Assembly (NCBI GenBank): GCA_019750135.1
Contig: JAIEOV010000016.1
Span: 1-64,000, forward strand
DNA: 64,000 nucleotides
Reading direction: 5' to 3'
Source: Reyranella sp.
Lineage (GTDB): Bacteria; Pseudomonadota; Alphaproteobacteria; Reyranellales; Reyranellaceae
The position numbers were made by a program, and so were the translations under genes. Each line of letters starts with the position of its first letter. The first letter of the stretch is position 1. Shown one piece after another: positions 19,058 to 26,380 of this stretch. Under the pieces are notes generated by a model. The model ran no database searches. It was not told the origin of the DNA and saw nothing but the letters and a program-made list of their open reading frames with translations.

Positions 19058-20305
19058 TCACGCGGCGTCCAGCTCATAGGCTGTGTGAAGGGCGCGGACC
19101 GCGAGCTCGGTGTACTCGGCGGCGACCAGCACGCTGATCTTGATCTCCGAGGTCGAGATCACCTGGATGTTTATCCCCTTGGCGGCAAGGGTCTCGAACA
19201 TCTTGAGCGCCACGCCGGCGTGGCTGCGCATGCCGACCCCGATGACCGAGATCTTGGCGACGTTGGTGTCGGACTGGACCTCGGTGAACTTGAGCTCGGT
19301 CTTTGCCTTCTCCAGGCGCTCGACGGCGCGGGCGAGGTCGGCGCGCGGCACGGTGAAGGTGATGTCGGTCGAGCTGCCGTCGAGCGACACGTTCTGCACG
19401 ATCATGTCGACGTTGACGTTGGCCTCGGCCAGCGGGCCGAAGATCGCCGCCGCAACGCCCGGCCGGTCGGCCACGCGGGTCACCGTGATCTTGGCCTCGT
19501 CCTTGGCGAAGGCGATGCCGCTCACGACGGATTTCTCGAGTCCCTGGGCCATGATCTCTTCCTCGTCCACAACCATCGTGCCGGGCAGGTCGCTGCCCAA
19601 GGCGGCGTCGAACGACGACAGGACCTGCACGCGCACGTGATGGTTCATCGCCAGCTCGACCGAACGCGTCTGCAGGACCTTGGAGCCCTGCGACGCCATC
19701 TCCAGCATCTCTTCGTAGGTCACCTGGTCGATCTTGCGCGCCTTCTCGACGATCCGGGGATCGGTCGTGTAGACGCCGTCGACGTCGGTGTAGATGTCGC
19801 AGCGATCGGCCTTGAGCGCTGCCGCCAGCGCCACCGCCGAGGTGTCCGAGCCGCCGCGGCCCAGCGTCGTCACGCGGCCCTCCGGCGAAACGCCCTGGAA
19901 GCCCGGCACGATCGGCACCTCGCCCGCGGCCATGGCCTTGGCCATGTCGCCGGTCTCGATATCGATGATGCGCGCCTTGGCGTGAGCCGCGTCGGTGCGG
20001 ACCGGGATCTGCCAGGACGCCCACGAGCGCGACTTCACGCCCATCTGCTGCAGGGCCATGGCCAGAAGGCCGATCGTCACCTGCTCGCCGGTCGCGACGA
20101 CGACGTCGTACTCGCGCGCATCGTGCAGCGGGGCGATCTCGTTGACCCATTTGACGAGCTGGTTGGTCGCGCCGGACATGGCCGACACCACGACCGCGAC
20201 CTCGTTGCCGCGCTCGACCTCGGCTTTGACCTTGCTGGCGACGTTCTTGATGCGATCTGTGTCGCCAACCGAAGTTCCGCCGAATTTGAGAACGATGCGC
20301 GCCAT
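19058..20305 (-). CDS. lysC: aspartate kinase
   Basis: A 415-residue monofunctional aspartokinase catalysing the first step from aspartate to lysine, threonine and methionine. The start MARIVLKFGGTSVGD carries the KFGGTS signature. The kinase region includes TLGRGGSDTSAVALA and the DVDGVYTTDPRIV substrate loop. Two ACT domains in the last 150 residues (ITVTRVADRPGVAAAIFGPL and ISVIGVGMRSHAGVA) imply feedback regulation by end products. The ATG at 20305 gives the family start; the frame open upstream of it is not homologous. It is divergent from ubiG. Confidence 0.96.
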   Translation of the reverse strand: MARIVLKFGGTSVGDTDRIKNVASKVKAEVERGNEVAVVVSAMSGATNQLVKWVNEIAPLHDAREYDVVVATGEQVTIGLLAMALQQMGVKSRSWASWQIPVRTDAAHAKARIIDIETGDMAKAMAAGEVPIVPGFQGVSPEGRVTTLGRGGSDTSAVALAAALKADRCDIYTDVDGVYTTDPRIVEKARKIDQVTYEEMLEMASQGSKVLQTRSVELAMNHHVRVQVLSSFDAALGSDLPGTMVVDEEEIMAQGLEKSVVSGIAFAKDEAKITVTRVADRPGVAAAIFGPLAEANVNVDMIVQNVSLDGSSTDITFTVPRADLARAVERLEKAKTELKFTEVQSDTNVAKISVIGVGMRSHAGVALKMFETLAAKGINIQVISTSEIKISVLVAAEYTELAVRALHTAYELDAA

Positions 20306-20366
20306 GGACCTGCTCGAAAGCGGGGTATAGACACCGGGGGCACCATTCGGGTCAAGGGCAGCGATC

Positions 20367-21110
20367 ATGGGCAATCCCGCGCAAACCACCATCGATCCGG
20401 CCGAGATCGAGCGTTTTTCGCGCATCGCTGCCGAATGGTGGGACCCGAACGGGAAATTCGCTCCGCTACACCGGTTGAACCCTGTGCGCATCGGATACAT
20501 CCGCGATCGCACCGCGGCGCACTGGCAGCGCGATCCGCTCTCCGGCGCGCCGCTCAAGGACCTCTCCCTGCTCGATATCGGCTGCGGCGGCGGGCTTTTG
20601 AGCGAACCGATGGCCCGGCTGGGCGCGCGGGTGACGGGCGTCGATGCGGCCGCGAAGAACGTCAACGTCGCCGCCCTCCATGCCGAGGGACAGGCGCTGG
20701 CGATCGACTATCGCCAGGGCACGGCCGAAGCGCTGGCCGCATCGGGTGCACAATTCGACGTCGTGCTGGCGCTGGAGATCGTCGAGCACGTCGCCGACGT
20801 CGAGCTCTTTCTGAGGTCGTGCGGCCGTATGGTGAAGCCGGGCGGGCTGCTGTTCCTGTCGACGCTGAACCGCACGGCCAAGGCGTGGGCGCTCGCCATT
20901 GCCGGCGCCGAGTACGTTCTGGGCTGGCTGCCGCGCGGCACGCATGACTGGAAGAAGTTCCTGAAACCGTCGGAGGTCGTGAACGGCCTGCGCTCGGGCG
21001 GCATCGAGGCGCAGGAGATCGTCGGCGTGGTCTACAACCCGCTCAGCCGCGCGTGGTCGCTGAACAAGAGCGACCTCGACGTGAATTACATGCTGTACGG
21101 GACGCGCTAG
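20367..21110 (+). CDS. ubiG: ubiquinone biosynthesis O-methyltransferase UbiG
   Basis: A 247-residue SAM-dependent enzyme that carries out both O-methylations in ubiquinone synthesis. The N terminus has the UbiG hallmark RFSRIAAEWWDPNGKFAPLH followed by LNPVRIGYI. Motif I is LDIGCGGGLLSEPMARLG, and the post-I acidic residue lies in VTGVDAAAKNV. The GTHDWKKFLKPSE segment is also typical. The ATG at 20367 has AAGGGCA upstream. Its TAG stop shares a palindromic CTAG with the convergent DUF1178 stop, so the two genes overlap by four bases. Confidence 0.96.
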   Translation: MGNPAQTTIDPAEIERFSRIAAEWWDPNGKFAPLHRLNPVRIGYIRDRTAAHWQRDPLSGAPLKDLSLLDIGCGGGLLSEPMARLGARVTGVDAAAKNVNVAALHAEGQALAIDYRQGTAEALAASGAQFDVVLALEIVEHVADVELFLRSCGRMVKPGGLLFLSTLNRTAKAWALAIAGAEYVLGWLPRGTHDWKKFLKPSEVVNGLRSGGIEAQEIVGVVYNPLSRAWSLNKSDLDVNYMLYGTR

Positions 21111-21604
21111 TTCCCGCGGGGAATCCACGGCAGGCGGCCGAACTCGATGCCCTCTTCGGCCAGTTCTTCGGCCTCTTCCTCGCTGGTCTCGCCGTAGATG
21201 CCACGCTTGTCGCTCTCGCCGTAATGGATCTTGCGCGCTTCGTCGGCAAACTTGTCGCCGACATGCTCGCAGTTCTTCTCGACCTCGGCGCGCACCTTGA
21301 GCAGCGCCTCGCGCAGTTCCTTGGGCATGTGCCGCGCCAGCGCCGCCATCTGCTGCTGTTGCTCCGGCGACGGTGCGGCCGGTGCGGACGCGGTGGGCGC
21401 CTCGGCCGCGGGCTTGTCGACCTCGACCTTCTTGCCGCTCCCCTTGCTGAGGCGGGGCGCCATCGGCGCGCGCTCGACCTTGCCGTTACCGCACACGGCA
21501 CAGCCGATCAGAGACTTCTTCTCCTGGCGTTCGTAGGTCTTGCTGTCCTTGAACCAGCTTTCGAATTCGTGGCCCTTGGAGCAGCGCAGTCGGTATAGGA
21601 TCAT
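21107..21604 (-). CDS. DUF1178 family protein
   Basis: A 165-residue protein of the alphaproteobacterial/betaproteobacterial DUF1178 family. It starts MILYRLRCSKGHEFESWFKD and carries a C-x20+-C-x2-C pattern (RCSKGHEF then GCAVCGNG) that likely binds zinc. A Pro/Ala-rich linker and a charged C-terminal helix region (EVEKNCEHVGDKFADEARKI) follow. Function is unknown. Its control region is striking: a sigma-32-like promoter and a CIRCE-like inverted repeat (21626-21652) lie directly upstream, suggesting heat-shock control. It overlaps the ubiG stop by four bases. Confidence 0.93.
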   Translation of the reverse strand: MILYRLRCSKGHEFESWFKDSKTYERQEKKSLIGCAVCGNGKVERAPMAPRLSKGSGKKVEVDKPAAEAPTASAPAAPSPEQQQQMAALARHMPKELREALLKVRAEVEKNCEHVGDKFADEARKIHYGESDKRGIYGETSEEEAEELAEEGIEFGRLPWIPRGN

Positions 21605-21625
21605 GAAATTACAAGGAATTCCGCG

Positions 21626-21652
21626 TTGGCACTCCCATCAGGGGAGTGCCAA
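21626..21652. promoter_or_regulatory. CIRCE-like inverted repeat (possible HrcA operator)
   Basis: TTGGCACTC, nine bases, GAGTGCCAA. The HrcA operator CIRCE is TTAGCACTC-N9-GAGTGCTAA, so spacing and 16 of 18 arm bases agree; the two differences are symmetrical. The repeat covers the predicted transcription start of the DUF1178 gene, where CIRCE normally acts, and also lies just before the divergent methyltransferase gene. Binding by HrcA is inferred, not shown. Confidence 0.65.
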
Positions 21653-21655
21653 AGA

Positions 21656-21684
21656 TGATGGGGTGTGATTGTGGCTGACGCAAG
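21656..21684 (-). promoter_or_regulatory. sigma-32-like promoter of the DUF1178 gene
   Basis: Minus strand: CTTGCG (21679-21684), 15 bases, CCCCATCA (21656-21663). It resembles the clpB promoter in this window and differs from the RpoH -10 consensus CCCCATNT only at the last base. The start point would fall near 21650, inside the CIRCE-like element. Confidence 0.55.
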
Positions 21685-22183
21685 GGGGATGCCATCGCCG
21701 TGGATCGTGCAATGGGCGGGCCTGGTCGCGGCCGATGCCACGGTCCTGGATGTCGCCGCGGGTGGCGGCCGGCACACGCGCTTCTTCGCCCAGCGCGGAC
21801 ACAAGGTTACGGCCCTCGATCGCGACGTGAGTGCGCTCTCCGCCGGGCCGACCATCGAGATCGTGCAAGCCGACCTCGAGAACGGCTCGCCGTGGCCCCT
21901 GCCCGGCCGCCGCTTCGGCGCCGTGGTCGTGACCAACTACCTGCATCGGCCGTTGTTTCCCGCACTGCTCGACGCGCTCATGCCGGGGGGCGTGCTGCTC
22001 TACGAGACCTTCATGGAAGGCAATGAGCGCTTCGGCCGCCCGAGCAACCCGGAGTTCCTGCTGAAGGACGGCGAGCTGCTCGAGATCGTGCACGGACGCT
22101 TCTCCGTCGTCGCCTACGAGGCGCGGATGATCAGTGAACCCAAGATGGCGATGGTCCAGCACATCGCCGCCCGGAAGATCTAG
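21671..22183 (+). CDS. class I SAM-dependent methyltransferase
   Basis: A small (about 170 residues) methyltransferase of unknown substrate. Motif I is VLDVAAGGGRHTRFFAQRG, and the ribose-binding acidic residue lies in VTALDRD. Motif III/IV-like segments are AVVVTNYLHRPLFPALLDAL and GGVLLYETFMEG. The start is uncertain: GTG at 21671 (VADARGMPSPW) or GTG at 21665, neither with a strong ribosome-binding site. The CIRCE-like repeat ends about 18 bases upstream, so it could be regulated together with DUF1178. The stop codon directly abuts the stop of the convergent nitrilase gene. Confidence 0.8.
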   Translation: MADARGMPSPWIVQWAGLVAADATVLDVAAGGGRHTRFFAQRGHKVTALDRDVSALSAGPTIEIVQADLENGSPWPLPGRRFGAVVVTNYLHRPLFPALLDALMPGGVLLYETFMEGNERFGRPSNPEFLLKDGELLEIVHGRFSVVAYEARMISEPKMAMVQHIAARKI

Positions 22184-23053
22184 CTACTCAGCCGCCTTCG
22201 CGATCGCCGGCTTGTGCAGCACGGGCTCGGCGTATTTCCGATCGTGCGTCAGCGACGGCACCATCTTGCGCGCCTCGGCGATCTTGGCGGGATCGACGTC
22301 AGCGATGACGAAGCCTGCCTTCTCGCCGCCGGCATCGGCCAGCACCTCGCCCCACGGGGCGACGGCGATCGAATGGCCGTAGGTCTTGCGGTTGGAGCCT
22401 TTGTGCGTGCCGACCTGGGCCGGCGCGAACACGAAGCAGCCGGTCTCGATCGCCCGCGCCCGCATCAGCGTGTGCCAGTGCGCCTGGCCGGTCGGCACCG
22501 TGAACGACGAGGGGATCGACAGCATCGTCGCCCCGGCATGCGCCAGATCGCGATAGAGATAGGGAAAGCGCAGATCGTAGCAGATCGTCATGCCTAAGAC
22601 GCCCCACGGCGTCTCGGCCAGCACCGACCGCTCGCCCGGCTTGAAGGTCGACGATTCGCGATAGCTCTCGCCGCCGGCGAGCTGGACGTCGAACATGTGG
22701 ATCTTGTCGTAGCTCGCGACGACGCTGCCGGCCGAATCGATCAGGTAGGAACGGTTGCGGATCCGCTCCTCGCCCGGCGCGCGGACATGGATCGAGCCCA
22801 GCAGGAACCAGGCGCCGGTCTCGCGCGCGCTGGCCCGCGCCGCCGCCAGCATGGCATGGCTCTCCTCGACCTCGGCCTTGTGCAGCGTCTCGGTGCGGTT
22901 GGCGCCGATCAGGCCGGTGTTCTCCGGCGTCATGATGAAGTCGGCGCCGGCGCCGCGCGCCGCCCGCGCCTGCTCGCGCACGAAGGCCACGTTCTCGGCC
23001 ATCTCGTTGCTGACGTTGGTCTGGATCAGGCCGGCCTTGAACGCGCTCGTCAT
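22184..23053 (-). CDS. carbon-nitrogen hydrolase (nitrilase superfamily, Nit1/omega-amidase-like)
   Basis: A 289-residue amidase with the complete Glu-Lys-Cys triad: E44 in MTPENTG, Lys in SYDKIHMFD near residue 115, and Cys in MTICYDLRFP near residue 152. The NDRKxY-like ending and THKGSNRKTYGHS resemble the Nit1/deaminated-glutathione amidase branch, so repair of deaminated glutathione or omega-amidase activity is plausible but not proved. Cytoplasmic, with no signal peptide. It forms a likely operon with grxC, 12 bases upstream, which fits a glutathione theme. Confidence 0.9.
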   Translation of the reverse strand: MTSAFKAGLIQTNVSNEMAENVAFVREQARAARGAGADFIMTPENTGLIGANRTETLHKAEVEESHAMLAAARASARETGAWFLLGSIHVRAPGEERIRNRSYLIDSAGSVVASYDKIHMFDVQLAGGESYRESSTFKPGERSVLAETPWGVLGMTICYDLRFPYLYRDLAHAGATMLSIPSSFTVPTGQAHWHTLMRARAIETGCFVFAPAQVGTHKGSNRKTYGHSIAVAPWGEVLADAGGEKAGFVIADVDPAKIAEARKMVPSLTHDRKYAEPVLHKPAIAKAAE

Positions 23054-23065
23054 GGATCGCTCTCC

Positions 23066-23326
23066 TCAGCCCGGCTGGGCCAGCAAGGGACCGAGCTTGC
23101 CCGCCTGCTCGAGGGCGGCGAGATCGTCGGAACCGCCGATGTGCTGGCCGTTGATGAAGATCTGCGGCACCGTCGTGCGCTTGGAACGGTCGCGCATCTC
23201 GGCCCGCTTCTTCTCGTCCATCATCACGTCCATTTCGTCGTAGGCGGCGCCCTTCCGGTCGAGCAGGCCCTTGGCCCGCGCGCAGTAGCCGCAGAACGGC
23301 GTGGTGTAGATCTCGATCCTGGCCAT
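23066..23326 (-). CDS. grxC: glutaredoxin 3
   Basis: An 86-residue glutaredoxin with active site C12-G-Y-C15 (TTPFCGYC), the cis-proline loop TTVPQIFINGQHIGG and the SDDLAALEQAGKL helix. It reduces disulfides and glutathione mixed disulfides in the cytoplasm. CGYC replaces the commoner CPYC of GrxC. It lies between comF and the nitrilase-family gene on the same strand, with 12-20 base gaps. Confidence 0.95.
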   Translation of the reverse strand: MARIEIYTTPFCGYCARAKGLLDRKGAAYDEMDVMMDEKKRAEMRDRSKRTTVPQIFINGQHIGGSDDLAALEQAGKLGPLLAQPG

Positions 23327-23345
23327 GCAAAACCCCTTTGCCGGA

Positions 23346-24110
23346 CTATACCGCCGGGCGGACGACCCGCGCCAGCGTCAGCACGTCAACGTGCCGTGCG
23401 CCGCCGCGCTGCAAAACGCGTGCACAGGCCTCCAAGGTGGCACCCGTTGTCAAAACATCGTCGATCAGGAGAACGGACTTTCCCGAAACCAACGTGCCCC
23501 AGCGCGGATTGAGGTCGAAGGCCTGCCGGACGTTGTCGTGACGCTGCTTGGCGGCGAGCCCCGATTGCGAGCCAGTCCAGCGCCGGCGCCGCATCAAGTC
23601 GGGAACCAGCCGTGCCCGCGTCGACGGCGCCGCGGCAACGGCGATGCGGGCCAGGAGCTGGGCCTGGTTGTAACGCCGCGTGAACAGACGCTGCCAATGC
23701 AACGGCACCGGCGCCACGAGATCGGCCTCGGCCAAAAGCTCGGCGCCGGCGCGCGCCATCCAGGCGCCGCAGGCGCGGGCGATGTCGGTGCGGTCGCCAT
23801 GCTTGAACGGCAGCACCAGCTTGCGGCTCTTGTCGTCGTAGACCAGCGCGGCGCGCGCCCGCCGGTAGCGCGGCGGCCGTGCCGCACAGGCGCCGCACAG
23901 CGCAGTCGCGTCGACCTGGTGGGCAAAGGGATAGGCGCAACGGGCGCAGTAGGGCGGCGCGATGAAGGCGAAGCCCGCCCAGCAGGCGGCGCACAGCCCG
24001 CCCGGCGTTTCGACGATCTCGCTGCAGCTGAGGCAAAGCGGCGGCAGCACGGCGTCGAGCATCGTGCGGCCGGCATGCAGGCAAAATCGTCCCAGGGTAG
24101 CGGGCAACAT
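23346..24110 (-). CDS. ComF family phosphoribosyltransferase-like protein
   Basis: A 254-residue protein of the ComF/GntX family. The N-terminal zinc-finger region holds two cysteine pairs (CLSC...CAAC and CARC...CGAC). The C-terminal PRTase domain carries the PRPP-binding signature VLLIDDVLTTGATLEAC. ComF proteins take part in DNA uptake in competent bacteria; the role in Alphaproteobacteria is unclear. The ATG at 24110 is preferred; an in-frame TTG lies at 24119. It heads the comF-grxC-nitrilase group. Confidence 0.92.
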   Translation of the reverse strand: MLPATLGRFCLHAGRTMLDAVLPPLCLSCSEIVETPGGLCAACWAGFAFIAPPYCARCAYPFAHQVDATALCGACAARPPRYRRARAALVYDDKSRKLVLPFKHGDRTDIARACGAWMARAGAELLAEADLVAPVPLHWQRLFTRRYNQAQLLARIAVAAAPSTRARLVPDLMRRRRWTGSQSGLAAKQRHDNVRQAFDLNPRWGTLVSGKSVLLIDDVLTTGATLEACARVLQRGGARHVDVLTLARVVRPAV

Positions 24111-24210
24111 CGCGCCCAATAGGGCGGGCCAAATGCGCCCACAGGATGGCGGGGCCCTACCCGCCGCGCGGCTTTGGCCTTACATACGCACTGTGACGGG
24201 CCTCGACCCC

Positions 24211-25107
24211 ATGCTGGTTTTCGACCGCGCCATGCTGCGCCGGCGGCGCGAGCGCGCGGCCCGCGACTGGCGGCCGCGCGCCTTCCTCAAGCGCGTGATC
24301 GCCGAGCGCCTGGTCGAACGCCTCGACGATGTGCGCCGCTCGTTTACCTGTGCCCTCGATCTCGGCTCGCACGGCGACGAGTTCGCCACCGCGCTGGCCG
24401 ACCGCAAGACCGTCGGCTGGCTGGCGCGCGCCGATCTCGGCCACGGCTTCGCCCGGCTGGCGCACGGCCCCGCCGTCGTCGCCGACGAGGAGTTCCTGCC
24501 CTTCGCGCCCAAAAGCTTCGACCTGGTCGTGAGCGCCATGGACCTGCATTGGGTCAACGACCTGCCCGGGGCCTTGGTGCAGATCCAGCGCATCCTTCAG
24601 CCCGACGGCCTGCTGCTGGCGGCCATGCTGGGCGGCGCCACGCTGTGGCAGCTCCGCCAGGCCCTGACCGCGGCCGAAAGCGAGATCGAGGGCGGCTTGA
24701 GTCCGCGCGTCTCGCCGTTCGCCGACTTAGCGGACGCCGCGGGCCTGCTGCAACGAGCGGGCTTTGCCCTGCCGGTCGCCGACAGCGAAACCATCGAGGT
24801 CGAATACGACAATGCGCTCAGCCTGATGCGCGATCTCGGCGCCATGGGTGAAAGCAACCTGGTGGTCGAGCGCCGCCGTGGCCTGGCACGGCGGGCGACG
24901 CTGCTGCGTGCCGCGGAGATCTACGGCGAGCGCTTCGCCCTGCCGTCGGGACGCGTCGCGGCGAGCTTCGAGGTGCTGTTCCTGCATGGCTGGGCGCCGC
25001 ATGAGTCCCAGCCCAAGCCGCTTCGTCCGGGCAGCGCGGCGCAGCGGCTGGCCGATGCATTGGGCACGGCCGAGCGAAGCGCCGGCGAAAAAGCGGGACG
25101 AGGCTAG
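24211..25107 (+). CDS. methyltransferase-fold protein, NDUFAF5-like
   Basis: A protein of about 298 residues that begins MLVFDRAMLRRRRERAARDW, the signature of the NDUFAF5/BioC-like group (a mitochondrial complex I assembly factor in eukaryotes). It then has LDLGSHGDEFATAL, in which the usual glycine-rich motif I is altered, and SFDLVVSAMDLHWVNDLPGA, characteristic of the family. FLHGWAPHESQPKPLRPGSA lies at the C terminus. The ATG at 24211 fits the homologous start; a GTG at 24193 is in frame. A role in maturation of respiratory complex I is inferred from family membership. The next gene starts three bases after the stop. Confidence 0.85.
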   Translation: MLVFDRAMLRRRRERAARDWRPRAFLKRVIAERLVERLDDVRRSFTCALDLGSHGDEFATALADRKTVGWLARADLGHGFARLAHGPAVVADEEFLPFAPKSFDLVVSAMDLHWVNDLPGALVQIQRILQPDGLLLAAMLGGATLWQLRQALTAAESEIEGGLSPRVSPFADLADAAGLLQRAGFALPVADSETIEVEYDNALSLMRDLGAMGESNLVVERRRGLARRATLLRAAEIYGERFALPSGRVAASFEVLFLHGWAPHESQPKPLRPGSAAQRLADALGTAERSAGEKAGRG

Positions 25108-25110
25108 ATC

Positions 25111-25923
25111 GTGCGACTGTCTTTCAGCGAAGTGCTGTCGGAGAGCTTTGGCCACTTCTTCGGCAACCTCCGCCTGTTCTTCGACCTCGTCACCATTCCC
25201 TGGATCATCTCCATCGCCATCCGCGTGATCGGCGACTTGCTCTCCATCGATTCGCCGCTTGGCGCATTGATCGAGAAGGCGATCGACGTCGTGCCGACGA
25301 CGATGTTCGTGGTCGCCTGGCAGCGCCTGGTGCTGCTGGGGCCGCATCGCATCGATCGGCTGCCGGGGACCGGCTGGTCGTCGCGCGAGACGGCCTGGCT
25401 CGGGCATCTGCTCAAGGTGGCCGGGATGACCTTCGTGCTGATGGCGATCTTCATGCTCACCATCGGTCCGATGGATCCGCGCGCCCTTCAGGCCGGCGCC
25501 GCCATCGATCCAGACGTGGCCCGGCGCTACGCCCTGGCCGGGCCGCTCGCGTTCGGCTTCATCATTTCCTTGCTGCTGGCGCTGCGCGTCAGCTGGGGCC
25601 TTGCCGCCACCGCCGTCGACGTCCCCTTCTCGCCGCGCCTTTCCTGGACCTACAGCCGGGGCAATGCCTGGCCGATCATCGGCGCCCTGTTCGTCGTCTA
25701 TTTCGGCGGCGCTTTCGTCACCGCCGTGGCCATGCTGCTGACCCACGGCATCATGCGCGGCGTGCTGCGGGCCGACGATGCGGCGGCCGTCGTGAGCTGG
25801 ACGGTGGCGATCCTGGTGGCCTACGCCGTGATGGCGCTCACCGCGACGGTGCAGGCCGTCATCTTCCGCCGCCTGCTCGCCTGGCGCGAAGGCGCCGGGC
25901 TGCCGGCCGTCTCAGAATCATAA
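25111..25923 (+). CDS. multi-pass membrane protein of unknown function
   Basis: A 270-residue integral membrane protein with about five to six hydrophobic segments (for example LFFDLVTIPWIISIAIRVIG, HLLKVAGMTFVLMAIFMLTI, LAGPLAFGFIISLLLALRV, WPIIGALFVVYFGGAFVTAV, VVSWTVAILVAYAVMALTAT). I do not recognise a named family; the layout resembles glycerophosphodiester-phosphodiesterase-type or DUF-like membrane domains with no catalytic motif. The GTG start at 25111 follows the previous stop by three bases, so the two are probably co-translated. It overlaps the convergent mutT stop by six bases. Confidence 0.8.
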   Translation: MRLSFSEVLSESFGHFFGNLRLFFDLVTIPWIISIAIRVIGDLLSIDSPLGALIEKAIDVVPTTMFVVAWQRLVLLGPHRIDRLPGTGWSSRETAWLGHLLKVAGMTFVLMAIFMLTIGPMDPRALQAGAAIDPDVARRYALAGPLAFGFIISLLLALRVSWGLAATAVDVPFSPRLSWTYSRGNAWPIIGALFVVYFGGAFVTAVAMLLTHGIMRGVLRADDAAAVVSWTVAILVAYAVMALTATVQAVIFRRLLAWREGAGLPAVSES

Positions 25924-26370
25924 AAGGTCGCGCAGCAGGCCGATCAGCGGCAGGTCGGCGGGCGGCATCGGGTAGCGGGCGAGTTCGACCGGCGCGACCC
26001 ACTTCAGGACCTGGCCTTCGTGCGGCTGCGGCGTGCCGTTCCATTTGCGGCAGGCGAAGACCGGCATCAGCAGATGGAACTTTTCGTAGCCGTGGCTGGC
26101 GAAGGCGATCGGCGCCAGGCAGCTGGTCGCCGTCTCGATGCCGAGCTCCTCGCGCAGCTCGCGCACCAGCGCCTGTTCCGGCGTCTCGCCGGGATCGACC
26201 TTGCCGCCGGGGAGCTCCCACAGCCCCGCCATCGACTTGCCGGCGGGCCGCTGGGCGATCAGCACGCGGCCGTCGACGTCGACCAGCGCCACCGCAGCGA
26301 CCAGCACCAGCGGCCGGTCGCCGAGCGGCGGCGGGCCGCCCGGGCATTCCTCGTCGAAGGATTTGCTCAA
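25918..26370 (-). CDS. mutT: 8-oxo-dGTP diphosphatase MutT (Nudix hydrolase)
   Basis: A 150-residue Nudix enzyme that removes oxidised guanine nucleotides. The Nudix box is complete: GGKVDPGETPEQALVRELRE followed by ELGI. The N-terminal strand region VAAVALVDVDGRVLIAQRPA and the WELPGGKV sequence are typical of MutT. It lies ten bases downstream of argJ on the same strand, an arrangement common in Alphaproteobacteria, so argJ-mutT is probably an operon. Confidence 0.94.
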   Translation of the reverse strand: MSKSFDEECPGGPPPLGDRPLVLVAAVALVDVDGRVLIAQRPAGKSMAGLWELPGGKVDPGETPEQALVRELREELGIETATSCLAPIAFASHGYEKFHLLMPVFACRKWNGTPQPHEGQVLKWVAPVELARYPMPPADLPLIGLLRDLL

Positions 26371-26380
26371 GAACGGGGGC

